This document shows, in pieces, positions 14,937 to 25,900 of a stretch of DNA of 45,595 nt. Numbering within the stretch: the stretch's first letter is position 1; every line of letters begins with the position of its first letter. The notes under the pieces are model-generated. The model made no database searches, was not told the origin of the DNA, and was given only the letters and a program-made list of their open reading frames with translations. The DNA comes from an uncultured Bacteroidales bacterium (lineage in GTDB: Bacteria > Bacteroidota > Bacteroidia > Bacteroidales > UBA932): NCBI GenBank assembly GCA_905233275.1, contig CAJODR010000008.1:24580-70174 (forward strand), given 5' to 3'. The translations under genes were made by a program, and so were the position numbers.

Positions 14937-17909
14937 ATGAAAAAATTCCTTGTAATCCTGACGCTGCTTCTCGGCCCGCTCGCGCTGGCACAGAGGCACA
15001 CCGTCACCGGTACGGTCACCGACCGCAGCGGAGAACCCGTGATGGGACTCGCCGTCCTTGAGCAGGGTACTTCCAACGGTGCCATCACCGATCTCGACGG
15101 CAAGTATTCGATTACGGTATCCTCCCAGGACGCCCTCCTCGAATACACTGCCATCGGATACGCCACAGCCATTGAGGTCGTCGGCAACAGGACCGTCATC
15201 GACGTTGTAGTCGAAGACGAATCCCTGTTCCTCGACGCAGTCGTAGCCATCGGTTACGGCTCTGTCCGCAAACGCGACCTCACTACCGCCGTCTCGACGG
15301 TCTCCACCGAAGACGTCGCATTCCGCCCCGTCACCGAGGCTTCCGGCCTCATCCAGGGCAAAGTCGCCGGCGTCCAGGTCCAGCAGACCAGCGGTCTCCC
15401 CGGCAGCGGTATGACCGTCCGCATCCGCGGTAACAGCTCCATCGCTTCTTCCAACGACCCTCTCTACGTCGTTGACGGCGTGCCTGTCGGCGAAGGCAAC
15501 TACGCAATCGCTTACCTCTCCCCGAACGACATCGAGACTATGCAGATCCTCAAGGATGCATCCTCGGCCGCAATCTATGGCTCCAGGGCCGCCAACGGCG
15601 TCGTGCTCATCACCACCAAGCAGGGCAAGAGAGAGCAGGCTCCCCAGATCAACTTCTCCAGCTACGTCGGCTTCTCCACGGTGACCAACAAATTCGACGT
15701 CCTCAACGTCGACGAATACCGCGAATACGCCAAGGAATTCAACATCAACGTTCCCGAAGGCCTCAAGGACGAGACCGACTGGTTTGACTACACCTACAAG
15801 ACAGGTATCAGCCAGAACTACCAGATCGGCGTCAGCGGCGGTTCCGACAAGGTCCGCTACTATCTCGGCGCAGGCTACACCGACGAAGAAGGTATCATCA
15901 AGGTCGCCTATTCCAAAAGGTACAATGTCCGCGCGAGCTTCGACGCAGACATGTACAAATGGCTGACCGTCGGTACTTCCGTGGCCTATTCCAATTACAC
16001 CAACAACGGCATCATCTCCGGTACCGGTGCAAACCGTGCAGGCGTCGTCCTCTCGGTCATCAGTACCCCGACCTACGCCCTCGTCTGGGACGAAGACAAC
16101 CCCGGCCAGTACTACAACACATTCTACGGCCTCGGCGGCTACACCACTCCTGCGGAGAATATGGCCCGCAGCGAAAGCAATTACGACACCACCGACCGCG
16201 CGGTCATGAGCGCCTACGCCCAGATCAACTTCACAAAGAACCTCAACTTCAAGTCCACCGTTTCGATGGACCGCCGCTGGGTTCACAGCTGGAGCTTCCT
16301 CGATCCGCTGCAGACCACTTACGGCCGCGAGCAGCACGGTAGCGCCACCGACACCCGCAGCGACGACCGCAGAATGGTGTACGACAACATTCTCAATTAC
16401 AAGAACACCTTCGGCGAGAAGCACAACCTCGACCTCATGGCCGGCACTTCCGCCACTACATCCGACTGGAAACAGCTCTGGGGCAGCCGCTCCAACTTCA
16501 ACCCCGAGTACTACAACGTCATCTGGGGTCTTGACGGCGGCAACAAGGGCGGTCTCCGCGGACAGGGCACCGGCTGGGCCCAGTGGTCCATCATGTCCTA
16601 CCTCGGCCGTGCCGCCTACAACTACGACAGCAAGTACTACCTGACTGTCAACTTCCGTGCTGACGGTTCCTCCAAGCTCGCTCCCGGTCACAAATGGGGC
16701 TACTTCCCTTCAGCTTCCGCAGCATGGCGCCTCACCGGCGAAGAGTGGCTCAAGGACATTCCCTGGCTCACCGACCTCAAGCTCCGCGCAGGCTGGGGCC
16801 AGCAGGGCAACCAGTCAGGTCTCGGCGACTACGCCTGGGTCCAGACCTACGGCACCAACTACTTCGACTGGACCAACTCCGATTACGCCTACGCAGTCCC
16901 CACGATCGGCGGCCGTTCCAACTTTGAAAACCGCGACCTCACCTGGGAGACCACGACACAGTCGAATGTCGGTATCGACGCCAGCCTCTTCAAGGGCCGT
17001 CTCACCCTCACCCTCGACGCTTACTACAAGTACACCTCCAACATGCTGATGTCGGTGGCGCTTCCTTCTCCTTATCCTTCGATGTTCCGCAACGAAGGCG
17101 AAATGTCCAACTGGGGCCTCGAGGCAGCCATCAATTCCGTGAATATCGCGAAGGACGGCTTCGAATGGACGACCGACTTCAACATCTCCCTCAACCGCAA
17201 CCGCCTCGAAAAGCTCAGCCTCCAGCAGGTCTACTACTATGTCAACCCTGAAAGGATAGGTGAGAATATCGTCAGGATGACTCCAGGCGAGCCTCTCTCC
17301 CGTTTCTGGGGCTACAAGAGCGAGGGTGTCGATCCCGAGACCGGCCTCCTTATCTACGAGGACCTCAACGGTGACGGCGACATCACCGATGCTGACAAGC
17401 AGTACATCGGCAACGCCAATCCCGACTTCATCTTCGGTATGACCAACAATCTCCGTTACAAGGGCCTGAACCTCAGCATTCTCATGACCGGCAGTGTCGG
17501 CAACGACATTTTCAATGTCTCCAAGGTGGATATGATGGGCATGCAGAACGGTGCCAACCAGCTCCACGACGTCGTCCGCCGCTGGAGGATCCCCGGCCAG
17601 ATCACCGACGTTCCCAAGGCAGGCGAGACATGGAACGCCAAGCCTTCATCCTACTGGATTGAGGACGGCAGCTACCTGAAGATCAAGAACATCACTCTCT
17701 CATACGACGTGGAGAACAAATGGCTCCGGAAGTACAACATCCGCAAGATCCAGCCCTACGTCACTCTGTCCAACTTCATCACCTTCACCAAGTACAGCGG
17801 CTTCGACCCTGAGATGAGCCAGTATTCGTCAGCCACCAACAGCGGCATCGACTACGGCACCTATCCCAACGTAAGGACCGTCACCCTCGGTGTAAACGTA
17901 GATTTTTAA
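14937..17909 (+). CDS. SusC/RagA-family TonB-dependent outer membrane glycan transporter
   Basis: 990 aa from the ATG at 14937, where a proper signal peptide begins (LVILTLLLGPLALAQ). Imports oligosaccharides across the outer membrane using TonB energy. Order of domains: carboxypeptidase-D regulatory-like domain (residues ~20-100, VTGTVTDRSGEPVMGLAVLE), TonB-box region (DAVVAIGYGSVRKRD), plug domain (residues ~125-235, with LIQGKVAGVQVQQTSG, YVVDGVPVG and ILKDASSAAIYGSRAANGV), then a 22-strand barrel ending in VRTVTLGVNVDF. The last residue is Phe, as outer-membrane barrels require. SusD follows after 19 nt. First gene of the locus. Confidence 0.96.
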   Translation: MKKFLVILTLLLGPLALAQRHTVTGTVTDRSGEPVMGLAVLEQGTSNGAITDLDGKYSITVSSQDALLEYTAIGYATAIEVVGNRTVIDVVVEDESLFLDAVVAIGYGSVRKRDLTTAVSTVSTEDVAFRPVTEASGLIQGKVAGVQVQQTSGLPGSGMTVRIRGNSSIASSNDPLYVVDGVPVGEGNYAIAYLSPNDIETMQILKDASSAAIYGSRAANGVVLITTKQGKREQAPQINFSSYVGFSTVTNKFDVLNVDEYREYAKEFNINVPEGLKDETDWFDYTYKTGISQNYQIGVSGGSDKVRYYLGAGYTDEEGIIKVAYSKRYNVRASFDADMYKWLTVGTSVAYSNYTNNGIISGTGANRAGVVLSVISTPTYALVWDEDNPGQYYNTFYGLGGYTTPAENMARSESNYDTTDRAVMSAYAQINFTKNLNFKSTVSMDRRWVHSWSFLDPLQTTYGREQHGSATDTRSDDRRMVYDNILNYKNTFGEKHNLDLMAGTSATTSDWKQLWGSRSNFNPEYYNVIWGLDGGNKGGLRGQGTGWAQWSIMSYLGRAAYNYDSKYYLTVNFRADGSSKLAPGHKWGYFPSASAAWRLTGEEWLKDIPWLTDLKLRAGWGQQGNQSGLGDYAWVQTYGTNYFDWTNSDYAYAVPTIGGRSNFENRDLTWETTTQSNVGIDASLFKGRLTLTLDAYYKYTSNMLMSVALPSPYPSMFRNEGEMSNWGLEAAINSVNIAKDGFEWTTDFNISLNRNRLEKLSLQQVYYYVNPERIGENIVRMTPGEPLSRFWGYKSEGVDPETGLLIYEDLNGDGDITDADKQYIGNANPDFIFGMTNNLRYKGLNLSILMTGSVGNDIFNVSKVDMMGMQNGANQLHDVVRRWRIPGQITDVPKAGETWNAKPSSYWIEDGSYLKIKNITLSYDVENKWLRKYNIRKIQPYVTLSNFITFTKYSGFDPEMSQYSSATNSGIDYGTYPNVRTVTLGVNVDF

Positions 17910-17928
17910 CGAAGAGGAGGATAATACT

Positions 17929-19449
17929 ATGAAAAAGATTTTCACCATACTTCTTTCCGCAGCGGCCCTTTTCGCAGTCAATTCCTGCGATCTCGACCTC
18001 TATTCCCCCACATCGCTCAACAAGGGCAATGTAGAGACAATCGGTGATGATGATGACAGCGCCAGCCAGTACACATCCCGCGAGGATATGGAAGGCCTTC
18101 GCAATTCGCTTTACAATTCCTGGGTGAAGGATATCCAGGAAATGGGCCTCGAAGACTGGCTCGTCTATTCCGAGACAAGGGCTGACAATGCCTACTGCGG
18201 CACCAACACCGCTGAAATCATGGCACTGGAAGCCAACAAGCAGGACGGCTCCAACAAGAATATCCGCCGTGACTGGGACTGGTATCAGACCCAGGTCTCA
18301 AACGCCAACCAGATTATCTGCAACATCGACCGCATCGCCGCTTCCGATCCTTCCCTTTCCGCTTCCGAGCGTGACCAGTGGAAGGCCGAGGCCATGATCT
18401 GGAGGGCATTCTGCTTCTTCCGCCTCACCCAGCTCTGGGGAGACGCCCCCATGGTGCTTGACATCCCCCCGACCATCACTGTCGACAATGTCGAAGAGGT
18501 TTATCCTCTCTACTATCCCGACCGTACCCCGATGAATGACGTCTACTCACAGCTCGTCACCGACCTCACCTGGGCCGTCCAGTACGCTCCCAAGGTGAAT
18601 GCAGCCAACAAGATGCTGATGTCAGACGCTTTCGCATACGGTCTCCTCGCACGCATCTACGCTGAAAAGCCTATCCGCGACTGGTCCAAGGTCATCGATT
18701 ACTGCAACCAGGTCGAAGGCATGGGATTCAAGCTTGAAGAGGACTACGGCAAGCTCTGGAGCTATGACGAGAACGATGCATACCGCAATTCTCCCGAATC
18801 CATCTTCGAGGTCCAGTGGATCAACAAGTCCAGCGGCAACTGGGTGTACATGATGTACCACCGCAATGCCTACAGCCCCAACGACAGCTATTCCTGGGCC
18901 AAGTGGACCACCCCTTCCCGTGACCTCATCAAGGCTTACCAGGACGAAGGTGACGAAATCCGCATGAACGCTTCCATCGTCTGGGACGAATGCACCTGGA
19001 GCAATTATTACGGATCCGACAACTATGCTTTCATGCACAAGATGCCGACCAATGTCTCGAGCATTCTCGTCATGCGTCTCGCCGAGATCTATCTCCTTCA
19101 CGCAGAGGCTCTCGCATGCAGTGGCGACCTCTCCGGTGCTGCTACTTATGTAAATAAGGTACGTACACGTGCTCATCTTGCCGACCTTCCCGCTTCGGCT
19201 CAGGCCAACCAGGATGCCATGATCGACGCAATCCTGAAGGAACGCCGCCTCGAGCTCTCATTCGAAGGTTTCCGCTTCTTCGACCTTGCCCGTCACGACC
19301 GCATCATCGAGGTTCACAATTCGCCGGAACTGGCGAAGGACAGCTACTGGCAGGAGCGCAAGCCCCTCACCGAGACCAGGATCCTTCTCCCCGTCCCGAC
19401 CGAGGCTCTCGACAACAATCCCAACATGACCCAGAACCCCGGATATTAG
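17929..19449 (+). CDS. SusD/RagB-family surface glycan-binding lipoprotein
   Basis: 506 aa. Lipoprotein signal with C20 (VNSC) followed by DLDLYSPT, the usual SusD mature start. It forms the lid of the SusC transporter and captures glycan at the cell surface. Family features: WRAFCFFRLTQLWGDAPMV (TPR-like helical region), ILVMRLAEIYLLHAEAL, and the C-terminal signature ERRLELSFEGFRFFDLARH. It pairs with the SusC gene 19 nt upstream. A short Asp run (GDDDDSAS) follows the N-terminus. The GH30 gene starts 6 nt downstream, so all three are in one transcript. Confidence 0.96.
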   Translation: MKKIFTILLSAAALFAVNSCDLDLYSPTSLNKGNVETIGDDDDSASQYTSREDMEGLRNSLYNSWVKDIQEMGLEDWLVYSETRADNAYCGTNTAEIMALEANKQDGSNKNIRRDWDWYQTQVSNANQIICNIDRIAASDPSLSASERDQWKAEAMIWRAFCFFRLTQLWGDAPMVLDIPPTITVDNVEEVYPLYYPDRTPMNDVYSQLVTDLTWAVQYAPKVNAANKMLMSDAFAYGLLARIYAEKPIRDWSKVIDYCNQVEGMGFKLEEDYGKLWSYDENDAYRNSPESIFEVQWINKSSGNWVYMMYHRNAYSPNDSYSWAKWTTPSRDLIKAYQDEGDEIRMNASIVWDECTWSNYYGSDNYAFMHKMPTNVSSILVMRLAEIYLLHAEALACSGDLSGAATYVNKVRTRAHLADLPASAQANQDAMIDAILKERRLELSFEGFRFFDLARHDRIIEVHNSPELAKDSYWQERKPLTETRILLPVPTEALDNNPNMTQNPGY

Positions 19450-19455
19450 CGGATC

Positions 19456-20961
19456 ATGAAAAAGATATTGGCATACGCACTGCTTCTCAGCGCAGTCTGC
19501 TGCTCCTGCAACGGCAAGGACGGCCCGATTGACGATAAGGACAAACCTGAAGAGAAAGATCCCCCGGTGGTCGTCGACGAAGGCAGCGCCACGGTTTACA
19601 CGACGACATTCGACGGCACGTCTAAGATGGTGAAATCCACCGTCAAATTCGGCAAGGCCTCCTCGATGTCCCCGAACGTGGTGAAATTCACCTCCGAGGA
19701 GTTCCAGACGATGGACGGCTTCGGCCTCGCCATCACGCAGGCCACCTGCTACAATCTCCTCAAGATGACTGAGAGCGACCGTACAAAGGTCCTCCAGGAG
19801 ATCTTCAGCCCTACCGAGGGCTACGGCTCCTCTCTCATCAGGGTATGTATCGGCGGCTCCGACTTCTCGATGGACGAATTCACATGGTGCGACACCGAAG
19901 GAATCTCCAATTTCAAGATTCACTCTTCGGACGAGAAGTACCTCTTCCCGATTCTCGACGAGATATACAAGATCAATCCGAATGTCAAGATAGTAGGCTC
20001 ACCTTGGAGCTGCCCCCGCTGGATGAAAATGAAGGTGGACGGCACCGGGACCTATTATTCCTGGACTTCCGGAAGGCTTGATCCCAAGTATTACTCCGAT
20101 TATGCGACCTACTTCGTGAAATGGATCCAGGCCATGCAGGCCCGCGGATACAAGATTGCCTACGTGACGCTCCAGAACGAGCCCCTCAACCACGGCAACT
20201 CCATGTCCCTGTACATGCCCTGGCAGGACCAGAGGGACTTCCTGAAGGTCATCGGTCCCGCTTTCAAGGCGGCCGGCATCACGACGGAGATACTCCTTTT
20301 CGACCATAATTACAATTATGACAACAACGGCGACAACAAGGACTATCCGCTGAAGATATATGCGGACGCCGAAGCCACCAAGTATGCTGCCGGCAGCGCC
20401 TGGCACAACTACGGCGGTTCGGTTTCAACCCTCGACGGTGTCCACAGCTCCTATCCCGACAAGAAGATCCTCTTCACCGAGGCCTCCATCGGCAAATGGA
20501 ACTATGACGGACACGGTCTCGGCGGCCAGATCCGCGAGGACATGCGCGAGATATTCTTCGGAACCATCAAGCGCGGCGGTCGCGGAGTCACCCTGTGGAA
20601 CATGATGCTCGACGAAAAGAATTCGCCGCACCGCGGCGAAGGTGCCTGCGCCACATGCTACGGTGCAATCGACGTCAATACATCTTCGTATTCCTATGCT
20701 TCCCTCGACCGCAAGTCGCACTACTATGACGTTGTGCACGCAAGCGTAGCCGTGAAGCCCGGCGCCGTCCTCATCGGCACCGACGGATACACCGCAAAGA
20801 GCGTCCAGTATCTCGCATTCCGCAATCCGGACGGCTCCTATGGCATCCTGATCCTCAACGAGAGCGGCTCCGAGGCGACATTCGTCTTCACCTCCTCCGC
20901 CCACTCCGTCACTGTCAAATCTCCATCAATGTCCGTACAGTCAGTAACCTGGAAAGATTAA
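19456..20961 (+). CDS. GH30 family glycoside hydrolase lipoprotein (GH30_3-like)
   Basis: 501 aa. Lipoprotein signal with candidate lipidation Cys at 15-18 (VCCSC). A retaining glycosidase with a TIM barrel plus C-terminal beta-sandwich. Family markers: FQTMDGFGLAITQATCYNLL, IRVCIGGSDFSMDEF, VKIVGSPWSCPRWM. The acid/base is E242 in TLQNEPLN and the nucleophile E342 in FTEASIG. The C-terminal NPDGSYGILILNESGSEATF is typical of the family's beta domain. GH30 members of this kind act on beta-1,6-glucan, glucosylceramide or related beta-linked glucose; the context favours a surface or periplasmic beta-glucanase, but specificity is not proven. Confidence 0.9.
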   Translation: MKKILAYALLLSAVCCSCNGKDGPIDDKDKPEEKDPPVVVDEGSATVYTTTFDGTSKMVKSTVKFGKASSMSPNVVKFTSEEFQTMDGFGLAITQATCYNLLKMTESDRTKVLQEIFSPTEGYGSSLIRVCIGGSDFSMDEFTWCDTEGISNFKIHSSDEKYLFPILDEIYKINPNVKIVGSPWSCPRWMKMKVDGTGTYYSWTSGRLDPKYYSDYATYFVKWIQAMQARGYKIAYVTLQNEPLNHGNSMSLYMPWQDQRDFLKVIGPAFKAAGITTEILLFDHNYNYDNNGDNKDYPLKIYADAEATKYAAGSAWHNYGGSVSTLDGVHSSYPDKKILFTEASIGKWNYDGHGLGGQIREDMREIFFGTIKRGGRGVTLWNMMLDEKNSPHRGEGACATCYGAIDVNTSSYSYASLDRKSHYYDVVHASVAVKPGAVLIGTDGYTAKSVQYLAFRNPDGSYGILILNESGSEATFVFTSSAHSVTVKSPSMSVQSVTWKD

Positions 20962-20965
20962 TAAT

Positions 20966-22972
20966 ATGAAAAAAGCACTCACCATACTTCTTGCTGTCGC
21001 TTCCACTTTTGCGGTATTTTCCTGCCGTGAAAGCGAGCCGGAGTTCAAGACCACCGACAAGGGCCCTTCCCAGAACGTCACATACGACGCCTCGGCACTG
21101 ATGGGCTCCGAGGTCGGCTTCTCCGTCAACCTCAGCGACGAAATCGCCCTGTCGACCCTCAAGGTCAAGCTCCTTTTCGACGAGACCGTGGTCGCCGACA
21201 CCACCATCCGTACCAAGACGAACGGTACCTACGACGGATTCCTCCGCATTCCGTTCTACAAGGATATCCCCAATGGTACAGCCACTCTTCGCGTGACATC
21301 CCAGAACATCCAGTTCGGAATCACCGAGCAGGAATACCCCGTGGAAGTCTCCCGTCCTGATTTCGAATATCTTACCCTCGTAGCCGAGAATGGCAATACC
21401 TACAGGATGGACCGCGTCTCCCGCTACAACTACGCTGTCACTGACGCCTTCCCCGGCGAACTTAACGCCAAGATCGTCACCCCTGACGTTGACGCCAAAG
21501 GCCGCGCGATCACATTCGGCTTCAGCGCAGCCGCCGGCATCTCCAACGAGGCCACCGGCTATATCCCGTTCACCGGCATCGGCAGCACCTACGAGGTCTC
21601 ATTCAACACCCTGACCTTCGTCGGCGCACCGTTCATCGAGCTTACGCTCAATGGCGTCTCGGCCAATATGTCCGCCAAGAACCGCTACGTAGCAGTCGTC
21701 AACCTCACCAAGGGCGGCACCCTCGTCGCTGACGGCGCTGACTTCAGCGGCTGGAACATCGATCCCGACTTCCTCGAAGAGACTTCTGCGGGCAACTACA
21801 AGTTCCTCGCTGCAAGCGGCCTCTACAAAGTCACCATCCAGCTGGACAACCAGTACTTCCTCATCGAAAGGATGGCCACCGAGAACGAATACGCCAATAT
21901 TGACGGCCACGCCATCTGGATGATCGGAGCCAATTGCTACGGCAAGCCGCTCATCTTCTCCGCAGGCTGGAACACCGATCTCGGCCTCTGCTTCGCCGAA
22001 GTTGAGGACAATATCTACCAGATTACCTTCGAAGCTGGCTTCCAGCTCTCTACGACCGACATGAATGTCAAGCTCTTCCACCAGAAGGGCTGGGGCGGCG
22101 AATTCGGCGGAGCCGATATCACCACCGATTCAGACATGCTCATCATCGGTACCGGCCCTGACGGCAATGGCAAGGACAGTGGCAACATCTTCCTCGCCGA
22201 CGGTGTCACCCTCGACATGGCAGGTCTGTACCGCTTCACAGTCGACCTCACTGGCACTCCTGTCCTTCATTTCGCAAAAGTCGGACAAAATGAGTACACA
22301 CCTCCGGCAATCTCCTTCAACGGCGTTGACCTGGAAGGCGGCCCGAACGTATTCACTGCTGTCGTTCCTCTCTCTCAGGGCGTTAACGTCAATGTATCCA
22401 ACCTTGACGGTGTCGCTTCCTACTGGTGGGATCCCGACTTCTTTGCCGGCGGCAAATTCGCTGCTGTCAGCGGTGACTACAAGATCTCCGTCAATACCAC
22501 CGACAAGACTATCGGTGCAAGGAGAGTCAATTCCGACGGCTCCGCTCCGAACCTCGAGCAGGGTGGTCTATACATTCAGGGCTGGGGCGTCGCCTCCTAC
22601 CACATGACCGGCCAGGTCGGCTGGCCCGGCGCAGGCGGCTACCAGATGGCCCAGGTCTCCGAGGGCGTCTACCAGATGACCGGCCTCGCTGTAGCAGAAA
22701 CCGACGACACTCCCGGCGGACGCTTCCGCACCGACTACATCTCGGCCAAATGGTTCTTCCAGGACGGCTGGGGCGGTGAAGCCACCCCGGGATGCGAGAT
22801 CTCCGGCAACGCCGCGGCTCTCGTCACCCAGGGCAGCGACGGCAACCTCGGTCTCGCCTCCAACCTCGAAAACGGCGCAACCTACCGCCTCACCATCGAC
22901 TTCACCGGCTGCACCCTCTCCGGCGCCTCCATCGCCACCGGTGCAGAAAAAGTCATCTTCGAGAAACTCTAA
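20966..22972 (+). CDS. SusE/SusF-like surface glycan-binding lipoprotein
   Basis: 668 aa. Lipobox AVFSC with C20. An N-terminal ~110-residue immunoglobulin-like (PKD/SusE-type) domain is followed by tandem SusE/F-like modules. Two matching modules carry the pattern GVxxxxDxDFxxxWxxDPDFxxxxxxGxYKFxAxSGxYKVxxxxxxxxI, seen around residues 245-310 (WNIDPDFLEETSAGNYKFLA) and 450-510 (WWDPDFFAGGKFAAVSGDYK). Each is followed by a GxYxxGWG-type segment with WGGE. It lies 4 nt after the GH30 gene. It probably tethers polysaccharide at the surface for the enzyme and SusCD. The start has a typical MKKALTILLAV signal. Confidence 0.85.
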   Translation: MKKALTILLAVASTFAVFSCRESEPEFKTTDKGPSQNVTYDASALMGSEVGFSVNLSDEIALSTLKVKLLFDETVVADTTIRTKTNGTYDGFLRIPFYKDIPNGTATLRVTSQNIQFGITEQEYPVEVSRPDFEYLTLVAENGNTYRMDRVSRYNYAVTDAFPGELNAKIVTPDVDAKGRAITFGFSAAAGISNEATGYIPFTGIGSTYEVSFNTLTFVGAPFIELTLNGVSANMSAKNRYVAVVNLTKGGTLVADGADFSGWNIDPDFLEETSAGNYKFLAASGLYKVTIQLDNQYFLIERMATENEYANIDGHAIWMIGANCYGKPLIFSAGWNTDLGLCFAEVEDNIYQITFEAGFQLSTTDMNVKLFHQKGWGGEFGGADITTDSDMLIIGTGPDGNGKDSGNIFLADGVTLDMAGLYRFTVDLTGTPVLHFAKVGQNEYTPPAISFNGVDLEGGPNVFTAVVPLSQGVNVNVSNLDGVASYWWDPDFFAGGKFAAVSGDYKISVNTTDKTIGARRVNSDGSAPNLEQGGLYIQGWGVASYHMTGQVGWPGAGGYQMAQVSEGVYQMTGLAVAETDDTPGGRFRTDYISAKWFFQDGWGGEATPGCEISGNAAALVTQGSDGNLGLASNLENGATYRLTIDFTGCTLSGASIATGAEKVIFEKL

Positions 22973-22985
22973 TATAGAGTAAACA

Positions 22986-25900
22986 ATGAAACCGATGACC
23001 ATTCTGGCAGCATCCCTGGCCTCTGCACTTCTCTCTGCATGCGTAGCTGAGAGCGAGCCGGTACAGACCGACAACGGGGGCAAGGAATACAACACATTCC
23101 TTACTGCGGAAGCGCCTTCAAATGATACCAAGACAGCATTCTCGGATGCAGGAGCTTTCTCCTGGACATCCGGGGATGCCATCTCGGTGCATACTTCTAC
23201 AGGGGCTTTCAAAGAGTTTGAGCTCTATTCGGGAGAGGGGAATAAATCCGGCGTGTTTGCCGGCATCCTTTCTACCGGAGAAACAGCAACAGGTGTCGCC
23301 GTTTACCCACATAGCACATCCCACTCCCTGTCGGGTAATGCGCTTACGGTTCACCTGGCCAGCGAATTCGTCTGGTCTTCTGACGGCAATTCGCACGCAC
23401 CGATGATTGCGTCAATCTCCGGCAACTCGCTCTCGTTCAAGCACATAGGGGGCCTTCTCAAGGTGACGTTCTCCAATGTGCCATCGACTGCGCGCAAGTT
23501 CGTATTCACCGCTGAAGGACAGAAGGTTACCGGCGATTTCGTTATCTCCGATTATACTGTCGACGGTGCATCGATTTCGACTGCTGACAGCATTACGGAG
23601 GATACGGTGACTATCACTTTCGATTCCCCTTCGACGGAGATGTCGTTCTACGTCCCGTTGCCTGTCGGTATATACAATGGCTTCAAGGCGGAGCTTATCA
23701 ACTCCACAGGAGACGTCGTCGTCCTCAAGACCCGTTATACCGACCTCTCCGTCACCCGCGGCAAACTCATCCTCATGAGCGCCATCGCAGGTGCGGCTTC
23801 GAACGGAAAGATGATGCTGTTCGATTTTGGCAACACATCTTCGACCACGACCTCGCATACGACGACCTCGCCGGATATGAACGGAAATTATTGGAATAAT
23901 ATTACCATTGCCACCACGACGACCGCCAGCGGCAACGGTAATTCATATTCTCTTTTATATAAGGATAATACGGCGACGGGATACACCCTGACCCTTACCA
24001 GTAACGTCAGGAGCAACGGTTCAGGCAATGGCGGCCTCACATACGCCAGATGGTCTTCGACCACGGCCACATCCCTTGGAGAACTGGCCGTATATGAAGA
24101 TATAGGTGGCACAACCGTGGCTACAGCGACTGAAGACTATTTCTTCGCACAGGGCACTTCCACGGTCTGTTCGTTCTCCCTGTCTGGCCTCAATCCAGCC
24201 AAGGCATACAAGTTCTTTATTTTCGGCAGCCGTACCGGAATGAGCGACACTGACCAGAGAGAGGCGAAATACTCTATCAGCGGAGCAAACGAATTTGAAG
24301 GCAAATTGCTTATTTCCGGTTTAGGCAAGGTGCAGAATACGGACAACCTTCTCGAATCTGACCTGATGTACCCCAAGGCTGACGGTACGTTGAATTTCTC
24401 ATTCCAGAAGGAATCATCCTCAACCTCCAACAACTATTATCAGCTCAACTGCATGAAGGTTATGGAGTACGAGGGTGGGGAAGTGCCTGCACCGGTATAT
24501 TCTTACAGTGCACTGGAAGTGACTTCAAGCGAGGAGACATTCTCCATGCATAAGGCCAATGACGCCACGGTCAACGTCTTTGAGGGCGTGTCGACGTTCA
24601 CCAATGGTGAGGAAGTCGCAATGACGGCAACTACTACCACCGGCAAGGATATCGCCCTTACAACGACTGCTACAGTGACCGGTGTCGCCTATTTCGTGGC
24701 CGACCTTGACAACTTCACCTATACTTTCCAGAAGATTGATGAAATAATCGCCGAAGGCTCTGCAGTCAACGGCTGGAGCAATTCCAACGGCGTATCGCTC
24801 AGTTATGACGGAGCCGGCGTATTCTCCGGAACCAACCTTGTCTTCACGGGTACCAGCACGACATCGGCAAAGGCTGTCTCCGACGCTTCGCGCTTCAATT
24901 TCGTCATCAAGGGCTCATGGAATCCTACATTCCAGAGGGTGGAAGGCTCAAGGACCGACATCGAGGCCAGCTCATACGGCTCTTCCAGTGCGATTCCCAT
25001 CAACCCTGGCACTTACGATATTACTCTCAACCTCAGGGATTTCACCTTCACCAAGGCGGCATCGGCAGTGGACGGCAACCGCATCACTGTAATGGGATCA
25101 TCCGTCCCGAGAGGATATACCGCCACTGATTATTACGGCTATCCTTTCCTGTATGAGGATGTCCTGGAGGCCAGATCTTCTGCCGGGACGAGTTCCAATC
25201 CCTGGTACATATCCAATATCTCTGTTGCAGGTAATTCGACGACCAACCTGTTGAACCGTTACGACGAGCTTGTCACAGACGGAGGCAAATATGTCATATT
25301 CGCCCTCTCCCTTGGCAACGAAGGCATACATGAAGCTTCTGACAAAGCGGCCACCTACAATCAGTGGAAGACCAATATGCAGACGCTCATTTCACAGGCA
25401 AGGGCCGATGGCAAGACCGTGGTCGTGACCGGCAACTATGCCCGTGATGATTTCAATTCATCCGATTACGATTATGTCAAGGCGATGAATCTCGAAATCC
25501 ACGGCTGGGATGTGCCTTCTGTCAACCTCCTCGGAGCCATCGACAGCGGCACCGGCACATGGGCTACCGGCTATTCGGCGGGCGATACTTACCATCCCAA
25601 CAATGCCGGTCATGTCGAAATGTCCTATACGCTGGTCCCGTCTCTGTTTGATGCGCTAGAGGCAGGAAAGACTCTTCCTTCGACAAGGACAACGACGGGA
25701 TCGTATTCGCTCTCAGACAAGGACGTCCTCAAGTTCAAGCCGGAAGCGACAATCCATCCGTTCACAGTATCCTTCGGAATCAAGACGACGGACACCGGAC
25801 GGATCCTCAACTTCTTCTCCGGAGATAACGAGCGTTATGTTGAGATAGATGCTGACGGACATCTCTGCTATCAGGGAATCACCGGCTCCACGGTTGTAAA

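Noticed and set aside
14814..16691. 625-codon antisense frame across the SusC gene
   Set aside because: SusC on the + strand has full domain homology. The antisense frame is open because C-ending codons in this genome suppress stops on the opposite strand.
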